Position numbers and translations under genes: made by a program. Positions 1 to 9,423 of a stretch of 35,092 nt of DNA are shown here, in pieces. The notes below the pieces were generated by a model. It did not search any database. It worked only from the letters and a program-made list of their open reading frames with translations, and was not told the DNA's origin. The first letter of the stretch is position 1; the number at the start of each line of letters is the position of its first letter. The stretch spans positions 1-35,092 of the forward strand of contig JAVMKJ010000033.1 of the NCBI GenBank assembly GCA_031732855.1, given 5' to 3'. This DNA comes from JAVMKJ01 sp031732855. Its GTDB lineage: Bacteria > Pseudomonadota > Gammaproteobacteria > Competibacterales > Competibacteraceae.

Positions 1-2
1 AC

Positions 3-965
3 AACCACATCCAGCACATCGATCCCAACTGGGACGTGGTCGACGACGGCTCCAAGCTGGGCGTGCGAGGTACCGAGGATCTGGGGGGCGGCCTGAGCGC
101 CCTCTATATGTGGGAATTCAGCGTCGACATGGCCGAAGGTGGCAATTTCGGCGGCACCAACCAGAAATTTGCCGGTCTCACGGGCGGCTTCGGCACCCTG
201 ACCTTGGGCACCCAGGACACGCCGTACTGGAAGGTGCTCAACGTGATCGATATTTGGAACAGTTCCAAGGTGCTCGACGGCTCGACCTACCTGGGGGGCT
301 CGGTTACCCCGGAAACCAACGTGAACGGCGCCCTGTCCACGCTGCCCAACAACATCGACTACCAGACGCCGATCTTCAGCGGTTTCAGCGCCGAAGTGAT
401 GCTGGTGATGGATATCGATGAGGCGAACACAACGCTGGCGGTCCCCAACACCTCGAACAACGTCGACATCTGGAGCGTCAACGTCAAGTACAGCCAAGGT
501 CCGTATTTTGCCGGCTTGACCTATATCAAGCTCGAAGGCGACAGCAACGTGGACCTCGGCGGAGGTCGGACCGCCGATCTCAACCTGGACAACTGGGGTC
601 TCGGGCTGGGGTACAAGACCAATCAATGGCTGGTGGGCCTGATTTACGAGCAGGGCAACTTCACCGACGTGAACTTCGACCGCCAAATCCGCGTGAATGG
701 CGTGCCGCTCGCCACTGGTTCCGATGCCCGGAGCTGGTACCTTACCGGCCAGTACGCTTTCGGCAACAACACCGTCCGGGCCGCCTATGGCCAGACCGAC
801 ACCGGCATCGACGGCGAGAGCACGATCGACAACTACCGGTTGGGTTACCAGTACAACTTCAGCAAGCGCACCCTGCTGTGGGCCGAGTACATCGGCCGCG
901 ACGCCGATACTCCCCTCTACGGCGATCAGGACATTGTTTCCATCGGCATGCGGCACTACTTCTAA
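3..965 (+). CDS. Outer-membrane porin (5'-truncated by window edge)
   Basis: The reading frame is open from the first bases of the window, so the N-terminus and signal peptide lie outside it; the GTG at 36 is an internal codon, not the start. The visible 320 codons have the alternating polar/aromatic pattern and Gly/Asn/Asp-rich turns of a trimeric Gram-negative porin (Porin_4/OmpC-like). The C-terminus is MRHYF, the terminal aromatic residue recognised by the Bam machinery. The protein would form a beta-barrel channel in the outer membrane for small solutes. A fructokinase starts 30 bp downstream on the same strand, so a role in sugar uptake is possible, but substrate specificity cannot be read from the sequence. 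Confidence 0.88.
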   Translation, partial: NHIQHIDPNWDVVDDGSKLGVRGTEDLGGGLSALYMWEFSVDMAEGGNFGGTNQKFAGLTGGFGTLTLGTQDTPYWKVLNVIDIWNSSKVLDGSTYLGGSVTPETNVNGALSTLPNNIDYQTPIFSGFSAEVMLVMDIDEANTTLAVPNTSNNVDIWSVNVKYSQGPYFAGLTYIKLEGDSNVDLGGGRTADLNLDNWGLGLGYKTNQWLVGLIYEQGNFTDVNFDRQIRVNGVPLATGSDARSWYLTGQYAFGNNTVRAAYGQTDTGIDGESTIDNYRLGYQYNFSKRTLLWAEYIGRDADTPLYGDQDIVSIGMRHYF

Positions 966-995
966 GAGACCGTACAAAAACTCCCGGAGCCCCAC

Positions 996-1952
996 ATGGC
1001 CGATGCAATCTGTCTCGGCGAACTGCTGATCGATTTTGTCCCCACCGTAACCGGTACCGGCCTGATTGACGCGCCGGCCTTCATCAAGGCTCCAGGTGGC
1101 GCGCCCGGCAATGTGGCCGTCGGACTGGCGCGGCTCGGCGTTCGAAGCGCGTTCATGGGCAAAGTGGGCGACGACCCCTTTGGTCGCTTCCTGGCCAACA
1201 CCTTGGCCGAGACCGGGGTCGATGTCGGCCCGCTGCGCTTCTCAACTGAGGCGCGCACCGCCTTGGCATTCGTCTCGCTGCGGGCGGACGGCGAACGGGA
1301 ATTCATGTTCTGCCGTCACCCCAGCGCCGACATGCTGTTTGACCCCAGGGAAGTGGATGTCGAAGCGATCCAACGCGCCAAGCTCCTCCATTTCGGCTCG
1401 ATCAGCCTGATCGGCGAACCGTCGCGCAGTGCCACCTTGTACGCCGTCGACACGGCTCGCGCCGCCGGCTGTCTGATTTCCTACGATCCCAACCTGCGGC
1501 TGCCGCTGTGGCCGGACGCGAACGCCGCGCGGGAAGGCATGTTGCTGGGCTTGCAGAAAGCGCATGTCGTCAAGCTCAGCGACGACGAGAGCGAATTTCT
1601 GACTGGGATCGGTAACCTGGAAAACGCCTGCAAAACGCTCTGGCACGACGACTTGAAGCTGGTGGTGGTCACGCGGGGCTGCGCGGGATGCGTCTACTTC
1701 ACCCCGGAGTTTTCCGGCGAAGTGAAGAGCTTCGCGGTCGAGGCGGTGGATGCGACCGGAGCGGGTGATGGCTTCGTGGCCGGTCTGCTGCAAGGACTGC
1801 TCGCCGAGCCAGCCACGTTCCGGGACGAAGCGCGCCTGCGCGAACTGTGCCGCTTCGCCAACGCGGTCGGGGCGCTCGCCACCCTGGAGCGGGGCGCGAT
1901 TCCGGCGTTGCCGGACCGCGAACGGGTACTGGATTTCCTGCGTCACCAATGA
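996..1952 (+). CDS. Fructokinase-like PfkB-family carbohydrate kinase
   Basis: This 318-aa protein belongs to the ribokinase/PfkB superfamily and probably phosphorylates free fructose to fructose-6-phosphate with ATP. The N-terminal LGELLIDF segment and the GG-APGNVAVGLARLG substrate-binding region (about residues 33-48) are typical of fructokinases. The C-terminal signature DATGAGDG (residues 252-259) contains the anion hole and the catalytic Asp258. GGAG at 986-989 sits 6 nt before the ATG at 996. The gene follows the porin after 30 bp and is closed by a strong hairpin at 2108-2133. Other sugars (for example 2-keto-3-deoxygluconate) cannot be excluded. The family is certain; the substrate is likely. 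Confidence 0.88.
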   Translation: MADAICLGELLIDFVPTVTGTGLIDAPAFIKAPGGAPGNVAVGLARLGVRSAFMGKVGDDPFGRFLANTLAETGVDVGPLRFSTEARTALAFVSLRADGEREFMFCRHPSADMLFDPREVDVEAIQRAKLLHFGSISLIGEPSRSATLYAVDTARAAGCLISYDPNLRLPLWPDANAAREGMLLGLQKAHVVKLSDDESEFLTGIGNLENACKTLWHDDLKLVVVTRGCAGCVYFTPEFSGEVKSFAVEAVDATGAGDGFVAGLLQGLLAEPATFRDEARLRELCRFANAVGALATLERGAIPALPDRERVLDFLRHQ

Positions 1953-2107
1953 GCGTACCCGATAAGGATCGCCAGCGGGTTTCCGGAAGTGGCTGTCGCA
2001 GTCGAAGTGCCTTGGAGCGGCCAGGATCTTGGCCAGCCTCGCTCGAGGCGATCCACTCGGGGGATGGGTCAGCCCTTGGGGACCCACCTGGCAGACGAGC
2101 AAATGAA

Positions 2108-2133
2108 ATAGCCCGGCGGAGCCGGGCTATTTT
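2108..2133. terminator. Bidirectional intrinsic terminator between fructokinase and csp
   Basis: A perfect 10-bp stem (ATAGCCCGGC / GCCGGGCTAT) closes a 3-nt GGA loop. T residues follow on the plus strand, and an A-rich flank on the left gives a T-run for minus-strand transcripts. It lies between the convergent fructokinase and cold-shock genes, so it can end both transcripts. Confidence 0.85.
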
Positions 2134-2157
2134 GATCGATCTCAATCCTGAATGTGT

Positions 2158-2364
2158 TTAATCCATGGGGCGGATATTGGTTGCTTGCTTGCCTTTGGGC
2201 CCAGTGGTTACATCAAACGAAACCTTCTGGTTTTCCCTGAGGGTTTTGAACCCTTGCCCCTGGATGGCCGAGAAGTGCGCGAACAGATCCTCACCGCCTC
2301 CATCCGGGGAGATGAAACCAAAACCCTTTGCTTCGTTAAACCACTTAACAGTACCAATTGACAT
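2158..2364 (-). CDS. Cold-shock domain protein (CspA family)
   Basis: This 68-aa single cold-shock domain protein binds single-stranded nucleic acid and is expected to act as an RNA chaperone in the cytoplasm. The sequence begins MSIGTVKWFNEAKGFGFISP, containing RNP1 (KGFGFI); RNP2 corresponds to the DLFAHFSAI segment. Its length matches the family. The frame extends 12 codons upstream, but the ATG at 2364 is chosen because the domain starts there and homologs begin with M-x-x-G-x-VKWFN. The mRNA leader is long and AT-rich, which is common for csp genes whose 5' UTR controls translation, but no cold-box could be assigned. It is convergent with the fructokinase and shares its terminator. Confidence 0.95.
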   Translation of the reverse strand: MSIGTVKWFNEAKGFGFISPDGGGEDLFAHFSAIQGQGFKTLRENQKVSFDVTTGPKGKQATNIRPMD

Positions 2365-2550
2365 GTATTTAGATCTCGAAAAAAGAAGAAGATAGAGCAA
2401 CAGATCATGGTTAAAAGAATTAAGATAGCGGAGCTGACGAACCGAATACCGATGGGAAGGTTTTGCGGCGGACGAACAGATAAACTACCAGGACTTCCAC
2501 TTACAAGCTCTTTAGCTGCCAAGCATGGCAGTTATCGATCAAAATAAACA

Positions 2551-2562
2551 CTGTATATACAG
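2551..2562. promoter_or_regulatory. Palindrome CTGTATATACAG upstream of csp
   Basis: This is a perfect 12-bp palindrome about 190 bp upstream of the csp start codon, inside the AT-rich leader/promoter region. It resembles a LexA box but is 4 bp shorter (CTG-N6-CAG instead of CTG-N10-CAG). It may be an operator for another regulator or simply overlap a -10 element. Its function is unknown. Confidence 0.25.
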
Positions 2563-2802
2563 CGTTCGAGCGAAAGCCTTTACAATCTAATAACCATGCA
2601 TCATACACTATAGGGCACGGGGCAAGACAATACAAGTTTTTTCCGACGTAACGGAGGGCTTTACCGTAGGGAGGAGCCAGGAACGCTCTAAAGCATGACC
2701 GGGTCAATTGCTGCTATGCGGCAAACCATCCTGCCGTTGGTGAGTGATTGCGCATTGAAGAAGAAATCCTTACGCCCGCCCACTCTGAAGCCATGTGATC
2801 CA

Positions 2803-2835
2803 GCCACCGGATGCGGAAGCCCCATGTCCGGTGGC
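2803..2835 (+). repeat. Inverted repeat resembling a group II intron domain V hairpin
   Basis: GCCACCGGA and TCCGGTGGC form a perfect 9-bp stem around a 15-nt interior that starts TGCGG. The arrangement AGCC...GGATGCGG...CATGTCCGGT...GTGAGAGGGG recalls domain V and downstream sequence of bacterial group II introns. No reverse transcriptase or other intron domain is visible nearby, so it could equally be a terminator-like hairpin at the 3' side of the minus-strand transglutaminase gene. Confidence 0.25.
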
Positions 2836-2877
2836 GTGAGAGGGGTAAGGCGGCGCGGTTCGTCGACCCCGTCCGAT

Positions 2878-3717
2878 TCAGGATGGTTGACTCGGGACTG
2901 TCAACAGGGCGTCTTCGCCCACCTCCTCGGTCCACACCGTGAATCGATCCAACCGACTCGGGCCGAAGGAGGTCAGGAGCGCCACGTCGGCGGCGTCGTG
3001 GCCGTAAGCCATCAGGACCCGGCCGATGCGGGGCGTGTTGTTACGTGGGTCAAAGGTGTACCAGCGACCGCCCAGATAAGCCTCGAACCACGCGCTGAAA
3101 TCCATCGGACCGGTCGTCGGCACCCCTATGTCGCCGAGGTACCCGGTGCAATACCGCGCCGGGATGTTCAGGCAGCGGCAGAGCGTCACTGCCAAGTGGG
3201 TGAAATCGCGACAGACGCCAACCTGCTCCTGATAGGCTTCATAGGCGGTGCGCGTCTTCCGGGCCTGCAAGTAATCGAACTGGAGATGGTCGTGCACGAA
3301 GTCGCAGATCGCTCGCACGCGCGCCCAGCCTTTCGGCACGGTGCTGAAAAGCTGCCAGGCCAGATCCACCATCCGATCCACTTCGCAATAGCGGCTCGGC
3401 ATCAGGAAGGTGAGGGTCGCATCCGGCAACTCATAAATTTCATGCTGTTCGGCGGCGGGATTCTGGTGATCCGGCTGGCCGCTGTCTTCGACCACCGCAT
3501 CGTTCCAGAAACGGATCGGACCGGCGGGCGCGAGCAAGCGGCCGCAGCGATTGCCATAAGCGTCGATGTATTCGCTCACCTGCGCCGGCGGTTGGACCAA
3601 CAGGTAATCCCCGCGGCGAACGGTCCGCCGATGTGACGGATGGAGGTACAGCATCGCGATGATCGGCGTCGGCGCCGGATGCTCGAAGATGATGTCGTAG
3701 CCGGCCCGGATCAGCAT
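2878..3717 (-). CDS. Transglutaminase-like family protein
   Basis: This 279-aa cytoplasmic protein has an N-terminal beta-rich region (about 1-110) and a transglutaminase-like core (about 130-245). The nucleophile is probably Cys169 in QVGVCRDFTHLA, and Asp223 lies in the RWYTFDPRNN segment. The usual HAWVE histidine is Ser208 in MDFSAWFEAY, so the classical Cys-His-Asp triad is not complete at that position; related bacterial proteins may share this SAWFE form. Proteins of this family are thought to be peptidases or amidases, but their substrates are unknown. A ribosome site AGGGA precedes the ATG. The gene is divergent from fruB across a 185-bp region. Function beyond the fold is not assigned. 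Confidence 0.85.
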   Translation of the reverse strand: MLIRAGYDIIFEHPAPTPIIAMLYLHPSHRRTVRRGDYLLVQPPAQVSEYIDAYGNRCGRLLAPAGPIRFWNDAVVEDSGQPDHQNPAAEQHEIYELPDATLTFLMPSRYCEVDRMVDLAWQLFSTVPKGWARVRAICDFVHDHLQFDYLQARKTRTAYEAYQEQVGVCRDFTHLAVTLCRCLNIPARYCTGYLGDIGVPTTGPMDFSAWFEAYLGGRWYTFDPRNNTPRIGRVLMAYGHDAADVALLTSFGPSRLDRFTVWTEEVGEDALLTVPSQPS

Positions 3718-3757
3718 GATGGTTCCCTAATCTGTCTGACTAATTGAGAGGAAAAGT

Positions 3758-3771
3758 CTTCGGCGCCGAAG
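3758..3771. promoter_or_regulatory. Perfect 14-bp palindrome between transglutaminase gene and fruB
   Basis: CTTCGGCGCCGAAG is self-complementary and lies 41 bp upstream of the transglutaminase gene start, in the divergent intergenic region. It may be an operator or a small hairpin in the leader of the minus-strand gene. No regulator is identified. Confidence 0.3.
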
Positions 3772-3834
3772 CATCCGCGATTTTCCGACTATAACAGGGT
3801 TCCGATCTGTCCCGACACAATTCGAGATCTTTAC

Positions 3835-3863
3835 TTGACATTAATGATGTAAACGATTACAAA
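3835..3863 (+). promoter_or_regulatory. fru operon promoter (-35/-10)
   Basis: A consensus -35 element TTGACA (3835-3840) is followed after 17 bp by TACAAA (3858-3863), a 4/6 match to the -10 consensus. The start codon of fruB is 40 bp further on, with AGGAG at 3892-3896. The LacI-family operator at 3848-3861 sits in the spacer and overlaps the -10, which fits repression. Confidence 0.6.
3848..3861. promoter_or_regulatory. LacI-family operator (FruR/Cra-like) in fru promoter
   Basis: TGTAAACGATTACA is a near-perfect palindrome with the central CG typical of LacI-family operators (general form TGNAANCGNWNNCA). It overlaps the predicted -10 of the fru promoter. In gammaproteobacteria the fructose PTS operon is usually repressed by FruR/Cra and released by fructose-1-phosphate, so the same logic is inferred here. 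No LacI-family regulator gene lies in the window. Confidence 0.65.
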
Positions 3864-3902
3864 TATAAACGTGAAATATGCTCACCATCATAGGAGTAAA
3901 TA

Positions 3903-6404
3903 ATGAAAACGATTTCTAGATCTTGCATCCGTCTCGACGCACGGGCCGGCACGAAGGAAGAGGCGATCCGCCTCGCCGGACAGTTGCTGGCGGACGCCGG
4001 CTACATCGAACCCACCTACATCGACAGCCTGCTCGAGCGCGAGCGGGTAGCCAATACCTTCCTCGGCGGCGGGGTGGCGATCCCGCACGGCATGATCGAG
4101 GATCGCCACCTGATCCATCACACCGGCATCGCCATCCTGCAAGTGCGCGAGGGAGTCGAGTGGAACGAGGGCCAGGAGGTCTTTCTGGTGGTGGCGATCG
4201 CCGCCCAGTCCGACGAGCACATCGGTCTGTTGCGCCGGCTGACTCGACTGATGCAGCAGCCCGAGGCACTCGACAGCCTGTTTCACGCAGAAAATCCGCT
4301 GGTGTTGATTGCTGCCCTGGGCGACGCCGCGGAACCGACGCCGGCCGCGGAACCGCCAGCGGCGCCCGCCTGGCCGGCCGATGCTGAAGTCATCTGGACC
4401 GTGGATTACCCCAACGGCCTGCACGCTCGTCCCGCCACTCGCTGGGTCGAAACCGCCAAGCGCTTCCCTTGCGAACTGCGGATCTACAAGGACGCCGAAT
4501 TCGCCGACGCCAAGGCACTGACCGACCTGCTCGCGCTCGGTATCACCTGTGGCACCACTCTACGGCTCGCCGCCCGGGGAACCGATGCCCGACGCGCGCT
4601 GAACGCCCTGCACGACACCGTGCGCGGGCTGTCCGCCGTGGAACAGGCCGACGCCGAGCGCGCCCGCCGCAACGCTTTGGCCGCGCGCAAGACCGCGCCG
4701 GAATGGACGCCGGGCGGGGCGCCGCGCACTCTCTACGGTCTCGGGGCCAGCCCGGGGTTGGCGGTCGGCAAACTGGTGCGCCATGTCTCCCAGCGTTTCG
4801 ACATCACCGACCAGCCGGGCGATGTGGTCGCGGAGGGCGAGGCGCTCGAACGGGCGATGCTCGTGGTCCGCGCCGAGCGCGAGGAGCTGGAGGGACGCAC
4901 CCGCCAGCGTCTCAGCGCCGCCGAAGCCGCCATCTTCGCGGCCCAGCGCGAATTGCTGGCCGATCCGGTACTGGTGCGGGACGCCCTGGTCACGATCATG
5001 CAGGGCCATGGCGCCGCCTGGTCCTGGCAGCGGGCGCTGCGGGCGCGGATCGACAAACTCCAGCAAGTGGCCGATCCGCTGCTGGCGGCCCGCGCGCTCG
5101 ACTTGCGCGACGTCGGCGAGCGGGTGCTGGCCCAGTTGCTCGGCATCGAACGGCAGCAACTCACGCTGTCGGAGCCCTCGATCCTGGCGGCGGAAGACCT
5201 CACGCCGTCCGATACCCTGCACCTCGACACCCGCCACGTGGTCGGGCTGGCGACCAGCGCGGGCGGTCCCACCTCGCATACCGCCATTCTCGCCCGCACG
5301 CTCGGCTTGCCCGCCATCGTGGCGGCCGGCCCGGCCTTGCTGGCCGCGCCCGAGGGTGGAATCGCGGTGGTCGATGGGGGCACCGGCTGCCTCTATCTGG
5401 ACGTGAGCGAAGCCGATCAGCGCAGCGTCGCCGAGGTGATCGCCCGGCAAACCGCCGCCCGTGAAAGTTTGCGCGCGATCCGCCATCTGCCGGCGACCAC
5501 CACCGACGGCTATACCGTCGAGATCGCCGCCAACGTCGCCAACCCGAAACAGGCCAGCGCGGCGCTCGAAGCCGGCGCCGAAGGCATCGGTCTGATGCGC
5601 ACCGAGTTCCTGTTCCTCGAACGCAACAGCGCGCCGGACGAAGAGGAGCAGTACCAGGTTTATCGCGAGATGGTCGACGTCATGGCCGGACGCCGGTTGA
5701 TCATCCGCACCCTGGACATCGGCGGCGACAAGCAGGTGCCCTATCTCGACCTGCCGCGCGAGGAGAACCCCTTCCTCGGGGTGCGCGGCGCCCGCCTGTT
5801 GCTGCAACGCCAGGACTTGCTCTATGCCCAGTTGCGGGCGCTCTATCGCGCCGCCCAGCATGGGCCGCTGTGGATCATGTTCCCGATGGTCACGCACGTC
5901 GGCGAGATCGAAGCCTTGCGCGGCCACTGCGAACTGGCCCGCGAACAGGTCGGCGGCCCCGAGGTCAAGCTCGGCATCATGGTCGAGGTGCCGGCGGTGG
6001 CGGTGATGGCCGACCGCTTCGCGTCCATGGTCGATTTCTTCTCCATCGGCACCAACGATCTGACCCAGTATACGCTGGCGGTGGATCGCCAGCACCCCGA
6101 ACTGGCCGCGCAGGCCGACAGCCTCCACCCGGCCGTGCTCGACCTGATCGACGCCACGGTGCGCGGCGCGCAAGCGACGGCCCGCTCGGTCGGCGGCGGC
6201 TGGGTCGGGGTCTGCGGCGGACTGGCCGGCGATCCGCTGGGCGCCCGCATTCTGACCGGTCTCGGTGTCGACGAACTGAGCATGAGCGCTCAGGACATCG
6301 CCCCGGTGAAAGCCGCGCTGCGCGGCGAATCGCGGGCGTCGATGCAGGAACTGGCCCGGCGCGCGCTGCGCGCCCGCACCGCCGAAGAGGTCCGCGCCCT
6401 ATGA
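3903..6404 (+). CDS. fruB: Fused fructose PTS IIA-HPr-enzyme I phosphotransferase
   Basis: This 833-aa protein carries the phosphoryl chain from PEP to the fructose permease. Residues 1-145 are a fructose-type IIA domain with phospho-His62 in GVAIPHGM. After an Ala/Pro-rich linker, residues 162-248 are an HPr domain with His174 in NGLHARPA; the position of regulatory Ser46 of classical HPr is Ala here (DAKALTDL). Residues 275-833 are enzyme I with active His459 in GGPTSHTAILAR, the PEP-binding TIM-barrel, and Cys771 in GVCGGLAGDP. One polypeptide can therefore energise the fructose system without separate general PTS proteins. It overlaps fruK by 4 nt (ATGA). AGGAG lies 6 nt before the ATG, and the promoter carries a LacI-type operator. 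Confidence 0.97.
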   Translation: MKTISRSCIRLDARAGTKEEAIRLAGQLLADAGYIEPTYIDSLLERERVANTFLGGGVAIPHGMIEDRHLIHHTGIAILQVREGVEWNEGQEVFLVVAIAAQSDEHIGLLRRLTRLMQQPEALDSLFHAENPLVLIAALGDAAEPTPAAEPPAAPAWPADAEVIWTVDYPNGLHARPATRWVETAKRFPCELRIYKDAEFADAKALTDLLALGITCGTTLRLAARGTDARRALNALHDTVRGLSAVEQADAERARRNALAARKTAPEWTPGGAPRTLYGLGASPGLAVGKLVRHVSQRFDITDQPGDVVAEGEALERAMLVVRAEREELEGRTRQRLSAAEAAIFAAQRELLADPVLVRDALVTIMQGHGAAWSWQRALRARIDKLQQVADPLLAARALDLRDVGERVLAQLLGIERQQLTLSEPSILAAEDLTPSDTLHLDTRHVVGLATSAGGPTSHTAILARTLGLPAIVAAGPALLAAPEGGIAVVDGGTGCLYLDVSEADQRSVAEVIARQTAARESLRAIRHLPATTTDGYTVEIAANVANPKQASAALEAGAEGIGLMRTEFLFLERNSAPDEEEQYQVYREMVDVMAGRRLIIRTLDIGGDKQVPYLDLPREENPFLGVRGARLLLQRQDLLYAQLRALYRAAQHGPLWIMFPMVTHVGEIEALRGHCELAREQVGGPEVKLGIMVEVPAVAVMADRFASMVDFFSIGTNDLTQYTLAVDRQHPELAAQADSLHPAVLDLIDATVRGAQATARSVGGGWVGVCGGLAGDPLGARILTGLGVDELSMSAQDIAPVKAALRGESRASMQELARRALRARTAEEVRAL

Positions 6405-7384
6405 ATCCCTTGAATCCCTTTGCCGAATCCCCCCGTGTGGTCACCGTCGCGCTCAATCCGGCGCTCGATCAGACCATCGAAATCGCCGGCCTGCGTCCCG
6501 GCACCGTCAACCGCGCGCTGCGGATGCAGGTCGATGTCGGTGGCAAGGCCGTCAACGTCGCCTCCTGCCTGTCCGACTTCGGGGTGAACGCCGCCGTGAC
6601 CGGTCAGATCGGCCGCGATAATGCCGCGCTGTTCGAGGAATTGTTCCAGCGCAAGAAGATCGCCAATCACTGCTTCTACCTCGATGGCCTGACCCGGATC
6701 AACACCAAGCTGGTCGATACCGCAAGCGGCGAGACCACCGACCTCAACATGCCGGGACCTGAATTGTTACCGGCCGCCGCGACGGAGTTGCTGGAGCAGG
6801 TGCTGCAACGTCTCGACCTGCTGGTCGAGCATGCCGATTGGGTGGTGCTGTCCGGCAGCCTGCCGCCGGGGATGCCGGAAAATGTCTATGCCACCATCAC
6901 CCGGCGGGTACAGTCGGCCGACGGCGCGGTCCTGCTGGATACCAGCGGCGCTCCGCTGCGGGCGGCGCTCGCGGCCGGCCCCAGGATCGTCAAGCCGAAC
7001 CGGCACGAACTGGCCGAACTGGTCGGCCGGCCGCTCGACACTCTGGAATCCCTGGTCGCCACCGGGCGGGAACTGCTGGCGGGCTCGCCGGCGCCCGACC
7101 TGGTCGTGGTGTCGCTGGGCGAAGACGGCGCGCTGTTCCTCACCCGCGAGCAGGCGCTGCGCGCCCAGCCGGCGCGGGTGAGCGTGAGCAGCACCGTCGG
7201 CGCCGGCGACGCCATGGTGGCCGGCCTGGTCGCGGCCCAGCTTGAAGGGCTGGCGCTGGCCGATACCGCCCGGTTGGCGACCGCCTTTGCCGCCGCCAAG
7301 CTGACCCGGCTCGGCCCGCATTTGCCGCGACCGGCGGAGGTCCGCGCCCTCGCCCAGCGGATCGGCGTGACTGCGCTTGACTGA
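6401..7384 (+). CDS. fruK: 1-phosphofructokinase
   Basis: This 327-aa PfkB-family kinase converts fructose-1-phosphate, the product of the fructose PTS, to fructose-1,6-bisphosphate. The N-terminal segment VVTVALNPALDQTI is the sugar-phosphate-binding strand typical of FruK/LacC, followed by GGKAVNVASCLSDFG. The C-terminal STVGAGDAMVAG holds the anion hole and catalytic Asp270. The ATG at 6401 overlaps the fruB stop (ATGA), so translation is probably coupled. The frame stays open upstream through fruB, but this is out-of-frame shadow and not part of the gene. Placement between fruB and fruA is the standard fruBKA order. Confidence 0.97.
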   Translation: MNPLNPFAESPRVVTVALNPALDQTIEIAGLRPGTVNRALRMQVDVGGKAVNVASCLSDFGVNAAVTGQIGRDNAALFEELFQRKKIANHCFYLDGLTRINTKLVDTASGETTDLNMPGPELLPAAATELLEQVLQRLDLLVEHADWVVLSGSLPPGMPENVYATITRRVQSADGAVLLDTSGAPLRAALAAGPRIVKPNRHELAELVGRPLDTLESLVATGRELLAGSPAPDLVVVSLGEDGALFLTREQALRAQPARVSVSSTVGAGDAMVAGLVAAQLEGLALADTARLATAFAAAKLTRLGPHLPRPAEVRALAQRIGVTALD

Positions 7385-7392
7385 CGTATTCC

Positions 7393-7486
7393 CCCCTCGC
7401 CCGCTTGCGGGAGAAAGGTTAAGGGTGAGGGCTTTCCGCCCCGAGACTTATTTCCCTCACCCTGACCCTCTCCCGGAGGGAGAGGG
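7393..7486. repeat. Inverted pair of dispersed CCCTCACCC-type repeats
   Basis: Two copies of a short palindromic repeat face each other: 7393-7431 (ending GGGTGAGGG) and 7454-7486 (starting CCCTCACCC, with an internal CTCTCCC/GGGAGAG stem). The second copy matches the element at 25914-25946 (inverse orientation) in 30 of 33 positions. In the fruK-fruA mRNA the pair can fold into a long hairpin that may adjust the expression of the two cistrons. Confidence 0.75.
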
Positions 7487-7520
7487 AACTAACTGATTAG
7501 AAATTAAGAGGAAACCGAAC

Positions 7521-9269
<1,749 letters not shown>

Positions 9270-9316
9270 CTCATCCCCGTGGTGGTGGGACGTGTGGGAA
9301 TCACCTCCCACATCTT

Positions 9317-9351
9317 CCCACGGACGGCGCGGACGCCGTCCGTGGGTTTTT
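9317..9351 (+). terminator. Intrinsic terminator of the fruBKA operon
   Basis: A perfect 13-bp GC-rich stem (CCCACGGACGGCG / CGCCGTCCGTGGG) encloses a 4-nt loop (9330-9333) and is followed by TTTTT. It lies 47 bp after the fruA stop. Confidence 0.92.
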
Positions 9352-9423
9352 CCACGAGACTTGAATGCCGAGTGAGGTTGTTGGGGATGAACGTTTATCT
9401 CTCGGGCGGCAAGCCCAAATCGA

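Larger units (their letters stand above)
2365..2877. other. 513-bp gene-free stretch upstream of csp
   Basis: No credible coding frame was found. Positions 2365-2700 are clearly more AT-rich than the neighbourhood and must contain the csp promoter and leader. Visible elements are a 12-bp perfect palindrome CTGTATATACAG (2551-2562), a small hairpin CTGCCA/TGGCAG (2516-2531), and a 9-bp inverted repeat GCCACCGGA/TCCGGTGGC (2803-2811 and 2827-2835). On the minus strand, TTGTAA followed 18 nt later by TGTATA (overlapping the palindrome) could be -35/-10 elements for csp, but this is only a reading by eye. Confidence 0.5.

Noticed and set aside
2132..2145. TTGATCGATCTCAA, one mismatch from an FNR box
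   Set aside because: It lies between the terminator and the 3' end of csp, downstream of both convergent genes, with no promoter to regulate.
2551..2562. LexA (SOS) box for CTGTATATACAG
   Set aside because: The spacing between the CTG and CAG half-sites is 4 bp too short for a gammaproteobacterial LexA site.
2695..3636. A 313-codon plus-strand frame opposite the transglutaminase gene
   Set aside because: The minus strand has a recognisable transglutaminase core; the plus frame is shadow sequence that starts in non-coding AT-rich DNA.
4560..6173. A 537-codon minus-strand frame opposite fruB
   Set aside because: It is a GC-rich antisense shadow of the clearly coding fruB, rich in Arg/Gly/His/Gln, and resembles no protein family.
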